From: Megasphaera lornae | Lineage (GTDB): Bacteria; Bacillota; Negativicutes; Veillonellales; Megasphaeraceae | Assembly: GCF_000214495.1 (NCBI RefSeq) | Contig: NZ_AFIJ01000023.1 | Coordinates: forward strand, 1-64,000 | Reading direction: 5' to 3' | DNA: 64,000 bases | Part shown: positions 1-7,559 of the stretch, one piece after another | Numbering within the stretch: the stretch's first letter is position 1 | How the letters are laid out: each line of letters begins with the position of its first letter | Translations under genes and position numbers: made by a program | The notes under the pieces: model-generated | Told to the model about the DNA's origin: nothing | The model's input: the letters and a program-made list of their open reading frames with translations, nothing else | Database searches by the model: none

Positions 1-93
1 ATACGCCGGTATGATTCATTTTTCTATGTATATTACCGCTTGCACCGACACTTACCGTTTGCCATACATCCCTACAGCACTATCATTTTTCCA

Positions 94-108
94 TATTAAT
101 AATTAATA
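94..108. promoter_or_regulatory. PerR/Fur-box-like 15-bp palindrome upstream of rubrerythrin
   Basis: TATTAATAATTAATA is a perfect 7-1-7 inverted repeat. It has the same architecture as the Bacillus PerR box (TTATAATNATTATAA) and agrees with it at 11 of 14 defined positions. CATTATC at 111-117 also resembles a Fur half-site. It ends 44 bp before the -35 of the rubrerythrin promoter, so it does not overlap RNA polymerase in the usual repressor position. The sequence is AT-rich, so chance is possible. Confidence 0.35.
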
Positions 109-152
109 GTCATTATCTTTAAATAAAAATATTAAAAAATAAAAATTATCTA

Positions 153-181
153 TTGATATTACATTTTTGTTGTGCTATACT
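153..181 (+). promoter_or_regulatory. sigma-A promoter of rubrerythrin
   Basis: TTGATA (153-158), 17-bp spacer, TATACT (176-181), with an extended -10 TG at 173-174. Both hexamers match consensus at five of six positions. It predicts a start near 188 and an 84-nt leader. Confidence 0.85.
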
Positions 182-271
182 ATGTTTGTAAAGAGAAGCC
201 AACCTCTTCCCTTACAATAGAACAGTATAGTACAAATTTTTTATCATACACAGGTACAGGAGGTACACACT

Positions 272-808
272 ATGGAATTAAAAGGAAGCAAAACAGAAAA
301 AAATTTACAAGCCGCTTTTGCCGGTGAATCACAAGCCCGTAACAAATACACCTTCTATGCGGAAGTAGCGGAAAAATCGGGATACGAACAAATTAAAGCC
401 CTTTTTGAAGAAACGGCACGCAACGAAAAAGCTCATGCACAGCTCTGGTTCCGTCTCTTACATGGCGACAAACTGAATACCATTAATGATTTGGCCGATG
501 CGGCCGCCGGCGAACATTATGAACGCAGCGATATGTATCCCACCTTTGCCAAAGAAGCCAGAGAAGAAGGATTTAACAAAATCGCCTTTCTTTTTGAAAA
601 AGTAGGTGAAATTGAACGCCATCATGAAGAACGGTACTTGGCACTCTTAGAAAATGTAAAAAATGATAAAGTCTTTAAAAAGGACGAAAAGAAAACCTGG
701 GTTTGCCGCAACTGCGGATTCATTTATGAAGGAGACGAAGCGCCCAAAGTCTGTCCCGTTTGCGCCGTACCGCAATCCTTTTTTGAAATTCGCGAAGAAA
801 ACTATTAA
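272..808 (+). CDS. rbr: rubrerythrin
   Basis: Non-haem diiron peroxidase that reduces H2O2 in the cytoplasm of anaerobes using electrons from rubredoxin/NADH. The 178-residue protein has the two family domains. An N-terminal four-helix ferritin-like domain carries the diiron ligands (E19, E52 and H55 in NEKAH, E81, E95 and the EIERHH segment around 113-118). A C-terminal rubredoxin-like domain has CxxC pairs at C145/C148 and C161/C164 that bind a single iron. The start is set by AGGAGG 8 bp upstream. It is monocistronic, with its own strong promoter and terminator. A PerR-like palindrome upstream would fit peroxide control, but that is inference. Confidence 0.96.
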   Translation: MELKGSKTEKNLQAAFAGESQARNKYTFYAEVAEKSGYEQIKALFEETARNEKAHAQLWFRLLHGDKLNTINDLADAAAGEHYERSDMYPTFAKEAREEGFNKIAFLFEKVGEIERHHEERYLALLENVKNDKVFKKDEKKTWVCRNCGFIYEGDEAPKVCPVCAVPQSFFEIREENY

Positions 809-831
809 GTCTTTTCCTCTCTCTTCCTCCT

Positions 832-868
832 AAAAAGAAGTGCCTGCTCCTCACAGGCACTTCTTTTT
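832..868 (+). terminator. rho-independent terminator of rbr
   Basis: Perfect 15-bp stem (832-846 with 854-868), 7-nt loop, ending in a T-run. Confidence 0.9.
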
Positions 869-902
869 CTTTTACCTTTTCTCTTCCTTTCTTTCTTTTT
901 TC

Positions 903-936
903 TTGTATATCCGTCTCTTTTGTGATACAATTCACA
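903..936 (+). promoter_or_regulatory. putative promoter with CRP/FNR-type operator for DUF2520-panB
   Basis: TGTGATACAATTCACA at 921-936 is a perfect TGTGA-N6-TCACA inverted repeat, the consensus of CRP/FNR-superfamily sites. Its core supplies a -10-like TACAAT (925-930), with a weak TTGTAT 16 bp upstream (903-908). The palindrome would therefore cover the -10 element, which suggests repression. No other feature lies in the 808-1090 gap apart from the rbr terminator. Confidence 0.5.
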
Positions 937-1089
937 TGAAGTCGAAGGTCGAACGGAATACGTATATCTGTATCGACAGTCTTTCGTCTTCCACATAAAA
1001 CAGTGTCATATCGCTTGGATCATCAGACCGGGACGAAACATAACCACGCTGCATTACCATCTTTCAAACTGTCTCTGTAAGGAGTCAAT

Positions 1090-2010
1090 ATGCGTATCGG
1101 AATTATGGGCACCGGAAATATGGGTGTTTCTTTTTTATTATCTCTCCGTGACCCGGCAAACGAAATCCGTATTGTCGCTTCCTCACCGGAAAAAACCCGA
1201 AAACAGGCGCGTCTTTGGCAAGTACAGGCCGCTACGCCGCGTACGATCGCCCGACAATGCGATCTGCTTTTATTAACCGTACCGGACGATGTCTTGCCGA
1301 CCCTCCGCCCGCCGACGGATGCCGCACACCCGTGTTGTGTCTTTCATTGCAGCGGCGCCCTGCCGGTACATATTTTAGAACCCTGGCAAAACCGGGGATA
1401 TTGTATCGGCGCTTTGCATCCCTTGCAAAGTATTCACACACCGCGCAATCATGCTTTTCGCGGCACGTATTTCGCCGTCGACGGGGAACCGGCCGCACGG
1501 AAAGCGGGCAACCGTCTGGTACAACAACTCGGCGGGCACAGCTTTTACGTACCGGAAGCGGAACGCGCCGCCTATCATGCCGCCGCCTGTTTTGCCTCCA
1601 ATTATGTCGTAACCATGGCCGCGACGGCACAAGAGCTGTTTCGCTCCTGGCTGCGTCCGGAAGAAGCGGCGCAAGCGCTGTTTCCCTTACTGAAAGGAAC
1701 AGTAGAAAACATAAAAACCGCGCCTCTGTGGCGTACAGCCCTGACCGGACCGATTGCCCGCGGCGATCGAACAACTCTGACACGCCATCTCGCCGTACTT
1801 CCCGAATCCTTACGTCCGTTATACTGCGAAGCGGGAATGAAAACTGCGGCCTTGGCGCTCCGCAACGGAACAATTTGTAAAGAACAGTATGAACAAATCG
1901 GCTCTATCCTGGCGATGGCAAAAGGAGATTATCATGAAAAAAATAACCAACCTGACCATTCGCAAAATGAAAAAAGAAGGCACTCCCATTTCCATGATCA
2001 CCGCCTATGA
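1090..2010 (+). CDS. Rossmann-like and DUF2520 domain protein
   Basis: A 306-residue dehydrogenase-like protein. The N-terminus has a nucleotide-binding GxGxxG (IMGTGNMG, residues 5-12) and resembles 6-phosphogluconate/ketopantoate reductase folds. The C-terminal helical part matches DUF2520 (GALHPLQS, AAYHAAACFASNYV). AAGGAG 7 bp upstream fixes the start. Its 3' end runs 77 bp into panB in another frame, an unusually long overlap that points to translational coupling. In Firmicutes this family is commonly encoded beside pantothenate genes, so a redox step near ketopantoate metabolism is plausible, but the substrate is unknown. Confidence 0.8.
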   Translation: MRIGIMGTGNMGVSFLLSLRDPANEIRIVASSPEKTRKQARLWQVQAATPRTIARQCDLLLLTVPDDVLPTLRPPTDAAHPCCVFHCSGALPVHILEPWQNRGYCIGALHPLQSIHTPRNHAFRGTYFAVDGEPAARKAGNRLVQQLGGHSFYVPEAERAAYHAAACFASNYVVTMAATAQELFRSWLRPEEAAQALFPLLKGTVENIKTAPLWRTALTGPIARGDRTTLTRHLAVLPESLRPLYCEAGMKTAALALRNGTICKEQYEQIGSILAMAKGDYHEKNNQPDHSQNEKRRHSHFHDHRL

Positions 2011-2788
2011 TGTACTCATGGCGCAAAATGTGGATGAAGCGGGAATCGACATGATTCTTGTGGGCGATTCGCTCGGCAATGTCGTCATGGGCTATTCCTC
2101 CACCTTACCGGTTACCATGGAAGATATGATTCATCATACCGCCTGTGTTGTCCGCGGTACGAAACATGCGCTGGTAGTAGGCGATCTTCCTTTTATGAGC
2201 TATCAGGAAAGCCCCGCCAAGGCATTATATAATGCGGGACGCATGATGAAAGAAGCCCAATGTGATGCGGTAAAATTCGAAGGCGGCGAAGCCGTTTGCG
2301 AAGCGGTACATAAAATCACCGCCGCCGGGATTCCGGTCGTCGGGCATTTAGGATTGACGCCCCAATCGGTTCACCAACTGGGAGGCTTTCGTGTCCAGGG
2401 AAAAGAAGAAGACACGGCGCGACAACTGCTGCAGGATGCCAAAGCGCTGGAAGATGCGGGCGCCTTCGCCATTGTGTTGGAATGTGTACCGGCCGACTTG
2501 GCAACCTTACTGACACATTCCCTGAAAAAAGCGGCGACCATCGGCATCGGCGCGGGAAACGGCTGCGACGGCCAAGTATTGGTTTGCACCGATTTATTAG
2601 GCATGAGCGGCGGTTTTCGTCCCAAATTTTCTAAAACCTATGCCGACCTTCATACCATGATTACCGGTGCCGTACGCACCTATGTTGAAGACGTCAAAAA
2701 TCGGACCTTTCCGAAAAAAGAACATACCTTTTCTATGGCGGATGACGTCTTACAAGCCATACAAAAAGACGCTTCCGCCTTGCATTAA
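1934..2788 (+). CDS. panB: 3-methyl-2-oxobutanoate hydroxymethyltransferase
   Basis: First committed step of pantothenate synthesis: it transfers a hydroxymethyl group from methylene-THF to 2-oxoisovalerate to give ketopantoate. The protein is 284 residues, normal for the family. It shows the TIM-barrel motifs DMILVGDSLGNV, VVGDLPFMSY, VKFEGG, GIPVVGHLGLTPQS and IGIGAGNGCDGQVLV. The chosen ATG follows AAAGGAG; an in-frame ATG 45 bp upstream lacks this spacing and lies deeper in the preceding gene. panC and panD do not follow. A terminator lies 48 bp downstream, so the rest of the pathway must be elsewhere. Confidence 0.95.
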   Translation: MKKITNLTIRKMKKEGTPISMITAYDVLMAQNVDEAGIDMILVGDSLGNVVMGYSSTLPVTMEDMIHHTACVVRGTKHALVVGDLPFMSYQESPAKALYNAGRMMKEAQCDAVKFEGGEAVCEAVHKITAAGIPVVGHLGLTPQSVHQLGGFRVQGKEEDTARQLLQDAKALEDAGAFAIVLECVPADLATLLTHSLKKAATIGIGAGNGCDGQVLVCTDLLGMSGGFRPKFSKTYADLHTMITGAVRTYVEDVKNRTFPKKEHTFSMADDVLQAIQKDASALH

Positions 2789-2836
2789 ACCCGCCATTCC
2801 CTTCCTCCTATAGCGGTGAACGGCAGGGTTATATGG

Positions 2837-2877
2837 GAGCTCCCCTCGCGTATCCATCTCGGGGGAGCTCTTTTTTT
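2837..2877 (+). terminator. rho-independent terminator of panB
   Basis: GAGCTCCCC (2837-2845) pairs with GGGGAGCTC (2862-2870), followed by seven T. Confidence 0.85.
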
Positions 2878-2961
2878 ATGTCTTCCCGACTGCCCGACCG
2901 ATACAGTTCAACATGTATACCGATTGCGTATAGAGTATGCGTATTTCACATTCATAATATA

Positions 2962-2991
2962 TTGCTTTTTCATCCGGTTATTCTGTATAAT
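2962..2991 (+). promoter_or_regulatory. promoter of the YadA-like gene
   Basis: TTGCTT (2962-2967), 18-bp spacer, consensus TATAAT (2986-2991). The -35 is weak (three of six). Confidence 0.6.
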
Positions 2992-3032
2992 GCTAATCAT
3001 ATCTATGATTCTTTTTCTCAGGAGGACTATAC

Positions 3033-4253
3033 ATGAAACGAATTATCTCAGCAGCAGTCATTTTTACCGCCCTTTGTTCGTATGCTACCGTTACCGCCGA
3101 TTCGCCGGACGACAAAGCGACCCAAGCGTTAGATAAGGTAAATGCCATCGATCAAAAAGTACAAACCATGCAAACAGACCTGACGCAACATAAAGAGAAG
3201 GTATCCAACTTGGAAAGACAATTAGGCACCACGGACGGAAAATATCAACAAATATTCCAAGGCGCCACCACCATCAGCAAGGAGGCTAAAGAAGCCGCAA
3301 CAGAGGCTAAACAAACCGCCGACGCGGCAAAGCAGAACGCCGACGCGGCGAAGCAAAGTGCCGAAGCGTCCGCCCAAACCGCGGAAACGGCTAAACAAAG
3401 TGCCGAAACGTCCGCCCGCAAGGTATCCGAATTAGAAAACAAATTAGGTGGCACGGACGAAAAATATCGAAACCTATTCCAAGGCACCACCACCATCAGC
3501 AAGGAGGCTAAAGAATCCGCAACAGAGGCAAAACAAACCGCAACAGAGGCAAAACAAACCGCAACAGAGGCAAAACAAACCGCAACAGAGGCAAAACAGA
3601 ACGCCGACGCGGCAAAGCAAAGTGCCGAAACGTCCGCCCGAACGGCAGAAACAGCTAAACAAAGTGCCGAAGCGTCTGCCCGAACAGCGGAAACAGCTAG
3701 ACAAAGTGCCGAAGACGCTGCCCGAACCGCGACGACGGCACAACAAACCGCCCAAGCGATCCGCCAAACGGCCGAAACGGCAAACCGAACCGCCCAAGCC
3801 GCCCAAGCGGACACCCGGGAAATCCGTCAACTCCATGTACAAAACCTGCGTACGGTTACGGACTTGCAAACCGACCTGCAGACCTTACGCCACCACACAC
3901 GTCAAGGCTTGGCCAAGGTCACGGCCGTATCCGGCTTACGTCCTCTATCCTTTGATAAAAATGCGAAATGGAGTCTTTCGGTTGCGACCGGTTCCTATAA
4001 AAACGAACATGCCGTAGCCATGGGCGCTTTTTATCAACCGAACCGGGATATGCTGTTCAGTTTCGGGTCTTCTCTCGCCGCTGCGGACAATGCCTACACC
4101 TTCGGCGCATCCGTACGGTTGGGAAAAGGACGCGAACACGCAACCGCGCAACCGTCCGCCCGGATAGAAGAACTATACGCCGCGCTGGCAAAATTACAAG
4201 CCGAATCGGCTCGCCACAAGCAACTGCTTTTACAACTGCAAGCCGTTCGTTAA
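3033..4253 (+). CDS. YadA-anchor trimeric coiled-coil surface protein
   Basis: A 406-residue exported protein. Residues 1-22 form a signal peptide (hydrophobic core, cut after TVTA). Residues 25-290 are almost wholly heptad coiled coil rich in Ala/Lys/Gln/Thr/Glu. They include two copies of a module (around 59-92 and 134-167) and a run of TEAKQTA heptads. Residues 295-366 fit the YadA anchor, in which three chains each give four strands to one outer-membrane barrel. After the anchor comes another 40-residue coiled coil (378-406), whereas classical YadA proteins end at the last strand. No head domain is visible, so this is a stalk rather than an obvious adhesin. GGAGG precedes the ATG. It is monocistronic and consistent with a diderm cell. 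Confidence 0.82.
   Translation: MKRIISAAVIFTALCSYATVTADSPDDKATQALDKVNAIDQKVQTMQTDLTQHKEKVSNLERQLGTTDGKYQQIFQGATTISKEAKEAATEAKQTADAAKQNADAAKQSAEASAQTAETAKQSAETSARKVSELENKLGGTDEKYRNLFQGTTTISKEAKESATEAKQTATEAKQTATEAKQTATEAKQNADAAKQSAETSARTAETAKQSAEASARTAETARQSAEDAARTATTAQQTAQAIRQTAETANRTAQAAQADTREIRQLHVQNLRTVTDLQTDLQTLRHHTRQGLAKVTAVSGLRPLSFDKNAKWSLSVATGSYKNEHAVAMGAFYQPNRDMLFSFGSSLAAADNAYTFGASVRLGKGREHATAQPSARIEELYAALAKLQAESARHKQLLLQLQAVR
3520..3602 (+). repeat. 21-bp tandem repeat inside the YadA-like coiled coil
   Basis: About four head-to-tail copies of a 21-bp unit (3520-3540, 3541-3561, 3562-3582, then a partly diverged copy), nearly identical at DNA level. One unit equals one heptad, so copy-number changes keep the frame and alter stalk length by about 1 nm per unit. 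Confidence 0.9.
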
Positions 4254-4282
4254 TCTTTCCTTCGCCGTTGTAAAAACCCTCG

Positions 4283-4318
4283 GGGCATGGCTGCATATCC
4301 CTGCAGCCATGCCCTTTA
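4283..4318. terminator. terminator between the converging YadA-like gene and dacA
   Basis: Perfect 13-bp stem GGGCATGGCTGCA (4283-4295) with 4302-4314, 6-nt loop. T-rich on the plus side; an A-run on the other flank lets it also serve the minus strand. Confidence 0.8.
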
Positions 4319-4356
4319 TTGCGCCTTGCGGAACGCGCAGGCCGTCTTTAGCCGCC

Positions 4357-5322
4357 TTATACACGTTGCAATTTTCCGTAGCGCCCGCGTCGTTTGCCGC
4401 GCATCCCCGGTTGTATACGACGTTCTTTGTTCGGTACAAACCGCTCCTGCGGCAAATGCCGAAACCCGTAATCCAAGATCCGGGCGGCATCCTGCCAACG
4501 AGCGGCGTCATTAAACAAGGCGACGATCAACGTATGTCCGTTACGGGTCGCCGAAGCCACCAAACAAGGCCCCGCCGCCCGGGTGTATCCGGTTTTAATG
4601 CCGTCGGCGCCGATATAGCCGCTGCGCAAAAACCGATTCGTAGTATACACGGTTTTGGGCTTATGCGCGTCCAAATATTTCATGGTATACGATTTTAACC
4701 CTACAATGTCCCGAAATTCCGCATAATTTTTCATGCCGTAAGCGGCCATCCGTGCCATGTCGATAGCCGTCGTGTGATGATGAACCTGTGTCAGACCGTT
4801 GGGATTTAAAAATAAACTATGAGTTGCGCCCATTTTTTTGGCCTGCCCATTCATCATATCCGCAAAGGCCGGTACAGATCCGCCCAACGTTTCGGCTACC
4901 GCCACGGCGGCATCATTGCCGGAAACCACCATCATCCCGGTCAGCGCTTCCCGTACGGACACCTTGTCCGTAGTCGCCAGCCCCAATCGGGACGGTTCCG
5001 TTTCTACCGCCTGTCGGGAAATGTACAGCGGTTGCTCCAATCGCTCCCGTCCCTGCGCCAAGGCCGTCAACAACGTAACAATCTTGGTCGTACTGGCCGG
5101 ATGCACCCATTTATTGCCATGATAAGAAAATAAAATTTTTCCTGTATTCACATCCAATAAGCAGGCACTCTCGGCGGCAGTAACCGGTTCCGCCTCCGCC
5201 GTCGGGGAAGAAACTTCCGGCAAAGGCACGGAAAATGCTTCCGTCCCCATGACGCCCCCCGCCATCCATACGCATACTCCGAGCACCGCAAGACATACTT
5301 TTCCCTTATATAACCACTTCAT
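4357..5322 (-). CDS. dacA: D-alanyl-D-alanine carboxypeptidase (peptidase S11)
   Basis: Low-molecular-weight penicillin-binding protein that trims the terminal D-Ala from peptidoglycan pentapeptides in the periplasm. A 321-residue precursor has a signal segment at residues 1-29. The three active-site motifs are present: STTK (77-80, nucleophile S77), SGN (134-136) and KTG (243-245). The protein ends about 80 residues after KTG with a basic tail, so it has only the catalytic domain. It lacks the beta-rich PBP5 C-terminal domain and amphipathic anchor that bring most relatives to 380-420 residues. It may be soluble or held by an uncleaved signal. It has its own promoter downstream of the aromatic operon terminator. 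Confidence 0.92.
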   Translation of the reverse strand: MKWLYKGKVCLAVLGVCVWMAGGVMGTEAFSVPLPEVSSPTAEAEPVTAAESACLLDVNTGKILFSYHGNKWVHPASTTKIVTLLTALAQGRERLEQPLYISRQAVETEPSRLGLATTDKVSVREALTGMMVVSGNDAAVAVAETLGGSVPAFADMMNGQAKKMGATHSLFLNPNGLTQVHHHTTAIDMARMAAYGMKNYAEFRDIVGLKSYTMKYLDAHKPKTVYTTNRFLRSGYIGADGIKTGYTRAAGPCLVASATRNGHTLIVALFNDAARWQDAARILDYGFRHLPQERFVPNKERRIQPGMRGKRRGRYGKLQRV

Positions 5323-5358
5323 ACTGCCACTTCCTTACTTCAGTTCATAGTACGTCTT

Positions 5359-5387
5359 ATTATTAAGCAAAAAGGCGGTGCTGTCAA
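5359..5387 (-). promoter_or_regulatory. promoter of dacA
   Basis: On the minus strand, consensus TTGACA (5387-5382), 17-bp spacer, AATAAT (5364-5359). Confidence 0.75.
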
Positions 5388-5411
5388 TCGCTCCCGCCCG
5401 TTCGTACGGCG

Positions 5412-5440
5412 AAAAAAAATCGCCCTTACAGGCGATTTTT
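5412..5440 (-). terminator. terminator of the aromatic operon, overlapping the aroK stop
   Basis: AAAAATCGCC (5415-5424) pairs with GGCGATTTTT (5431-5440); an eight-residue U-tract follows in the minus direction. The loop holds the aroK TAA (5426-5428), and the upstream arm encodes the last codons of AroK. Confidence 0.9.
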
Positions 5441-5929
5441 TACACATGCCGTCAATTGTTGCAACGCCGTTTCTTCCTCCCCGTCATTCCGCACCGTCGC
5501 TTGTGCATACTGTTCGTATAAGCCGCGCCGCTGCGCATATAAAGAATATACGGTTTCTTTGTTTCCCTGTAACAGCGGCCGCGTTTCAACCTGACCGGCG
5601 GTCGCCAGCAAGGCTAACGGCCGGCGGATCCAAATAATCACACTCCGGTGACTCCAACACTGCATATTTTCCGGGCGCAGCACCGTTCCGCCGCCGCAGG
5701 CAATAACCGTATGTGTTTCCCCGCCGCATACACGACACGCACGTGTTTCCCAGTCCCGAAAATACGCTTCGCCCCTTTGAAATAACGCCGCTACGCTCTG
5801 TCCCGATAACCGTTCCGCCACCCTGTCGGTATCCCGAAACGGCCATGCCAACCTATCGGCCAATTTTCTTCCCAACGTCGTTTTTCCGCAACCGGGCATG
5901 CCGATTAAAATAATATTATCTACCGCCAT
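5426..5929 (-). CDS. aroK: shikimate kinase
   Basis: ATP-dependent phosphorylation of shikimate to shikimate-3-phosphate. The 167-residue P-loop protein has Walker A GMPGCGKTT (10-18), the DxD magnesium motif in FRDTDR and the substrate-binding GGG in ACGGGTV. The ATG chosen follows GGAG; longer readings of the frame would only translate the end of aroE. It is the last gene of the aromatic operon and its start overlaps aroE by 14 bp. Its last codons and stop lie inside the terminator hairpin, an economical arrangement seen again at 26.2 kb. Confidence 0.94.
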   Translation of the reverse strand: MAVDNIILIGMPGCGKTTLGRKLADRLAWPFRDTDRVAERLSGQSVAALFQRGEAYFRDWETRACRVCGGETHTVIACGGGTVLRPENMQCWSHRSVIIWIRRPLALLATAGQVETRPLLQGNKETVYSLYAQRRGLYEQYAQATVRNDGEEETALQQLTACVKNRL

Positions 5930-6737
5930 ACTTCTTCTCCATAAAGGCCGCAATTCGTTCCGTCCACGCAGGCGGAAACGTCCGTTGCTGCCAAATTTCT
6001 TCCGCCTCCGTCGCTTGGGCAATAAGCATATACATCCCGTTCAACGTGCGACTTCCCTGTATGCGGGCCTGCCGTAACAATCGCGTTTCATACGGATTAT
6101 AAATCAAATCGGCAACCGCCGCATAACCATCTAATTGCGGTACTGCCGGCATCTCTTCCGTACGGGGAAACATCCCGACAGGCGTGCAATTGATCAGCAT
6201 ATCGCCGCCGCGGGAAGAAGAATAATCCGTCAGCGTCGCGCCGCAACGCTTGCAAAAGGCCGCAAACGCGCGTTGTTTCTCCGGATGCCGTGAAAGAACG
6301 GTAACGTCCGCACCGTGATCCCGCAAATATTGTACCACCGCCCGTGCGGCTCCGCCGGTTCCCAAAACGGTACAGTTTTTTCGCGCCGTTTCCCAATGCG
6401 CCGCCGTCAAGGCCCGACCGAAGCCGCCATAATCGGTATTATATCCATATCGGCCTTGCGGCGTAAAATAAATCGTATTGACGGCCCCTATATGTCGCGC
6501 TGCCGGCGCTATATGCGGGATATACGGCATCACGGCGGTCTTATATGGAATCGTAACATTCAAGCCGACAAACCCGGCCCTTTCCAATCGGCATAAGGCG
6601 GTATCCGCCGCTTCCGCTCCCAACGGTACCGCCGTATACGTATGAAGATCGGCCGCCCCTGCCAACGAAAATAGTTGCTCATGAATAACCGGGGACCAAC
6701 TATGTTCCAACGTTCCCCCGATGAGACCGAATCGCAT
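5916..6737 (-). CDS. aroE: shikimate dehydrogenase (NADP)
   Basis: Reduces 3-dehydroshikimate to shikimate. 273 residues, normal length. Substrate-site features are HSWSP near the N-terminus, the catalytic lysine in TIPYKTAV, GAVNTI and NTDYGGF. The NADP-binding fold carries LGTGGAARAV. A strong GGAGG lies 8 bp before this ATG; upstream in-frame codons have no such site. The start falls inside the end of pheA (38-bp overlap) and the end overlaps aroK, so it is probably translated by coupling in the operon. Confidence 0.95.
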   Translation of the reverse strand: MRFGLIGGTLEHSWSPVIHEQLFSLAGAADLHTYTAVPLGAEAADTALCRLERAGFVGLNVTIPYKTAVMPYIPHIAPAARHIGAVNTIYFTPQGRYGYNTDYGGFGRALTAAHWETARKNCTVLGTGGAARAVVQYLRDHGADVTVLSRHPEKQRAFAAFCKRCGATLTDYSSSRGGDMLINCTPVGMFPRTEEMPAVPQLDGYAAVADLIYNPYETRLLRQARIQGSRTLNGMYMLIAQATEAEEIWQQRTFPPAWTERIAAFMEKKYGGR

Positions 6738-7557
6738 GTATTTCACCTCCCGTATTCTCCTCATATTGCCCCAAACTTTGTACATATTCACACGTTTTTT
6801 CCAAGCGCTTTACTATATCCGACGGCATCCGTCCGACCACATCCGCATAAAACCGATATTCAAACGGACGTCCGTATATGGGGCGTGATTCCAAATGGGT
6901 CAAATTTAAGCCGGCGGCATAAAAAACTTCTAAAATGTGATACAAGCTTCCCGGTACATGCGGCGCTGTCAATACCAGTGTCATTTTATTGCCGTCCCGT
7001 AAGTCGGACGGCGGCCGGCAAATGCGTAAAAATCTCGTATAATTTGTAGTATTGTCCTGAATATCCGTCGCCAGTATGCGAAGGCCGTACCGAATCGCCG
7101 CTTGCCGATTGCCGATCGCCCCTTGACTGCGAATGCCGTCCCGTCTTACTTTCGCCGCACTGCGTCCCGTACTGCCATAGGCAATGCCTTGCCAACGAGG
7201 ATGCGCCCGCATAAATTTCCCGCATTGCGCCAATCCCTGCGCATGCGAATAAATAGATTGCAACTCATCCATTTCCACTCCCGGCAACGCCAATAAACAA
7301 TGATGAATGGGAATGTAAATTTCTCCGCCGATTCGACAACCCGATTCTTGTAAGGCATCGTATACGGCCGTAATACTGCCGGTCGAAGAATTTTCCACCG
7401 GTACCATCCCGGCACACGCTTCTTTCCGGGCCACCGCTTCGATAACGGCGGCAAATGTATCATAAAAGACAATCGCCGCCGACGATATATCGTCCTGTTG
7501 CAAAGCGGCTAAATGACTGTACGAACCGGGACCTCCAAAACAAGCCAGTTTCTCCAT
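6700..7557 (-). CDS. pheA: prephenate dehydratase
   Basis: Converts prephenate to phenylpyruvate, the branch to phenylalanine. It is monofunctional (285 residues), with no chorismate mutase domain. The catalytic region has GGPGSYSHLAA, the ENSSTGS segment and NYTRFLRI (family NxTRF). A C-terminal ACT domain with ESRP (around 222-225) binds phenylalanine for feedback inhibition. Two starts are possible. ATG at 7563 makes an ATGA overlap with the aroC stop. ATG at 7557 has better spacing from AGAGG, so it is preferred. Confidence 0.94.
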   Translation of the reverse strand: MEKLACFGGPGSYSHLAALQQDDISSAAIVFYDTFAAVIEAVARKEACAGMVPVENSSTGSITAVYDALQESGCRIGGEIYIPIHHCLLALPGVEMDELQSIYSHAQGLAQCGKFMRAHPRWQGIAYGSTGRSAAKVRRDGIRSQGAIGNRQAAIRYGLRILATDIQDNTTNYTRFLRICRPPSDLRDGNKMTLVLTAPHVPGSLYHILEVFYAAGLNLTHLESRPIYGRPFEYRFYADVVGRMPSDIVKRLEKTCEYVQSLGQYEENTGGEIHAIRSHRGNVGT

Positions 7558-7559
7558 CC

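Noticed and set aside
99-117. Canonical Fur box (GATAATGATAATCATTATC) upstream of rbr
   Set aside because: Only the right half matches well (13 of 19 overall); the Per-box-like palindrome beside it is the better reading.
3520-3602. CRISPR-like direct repeats
   Set aside because: Units are contiguous without spacers and encode heptads of a coiled coil.
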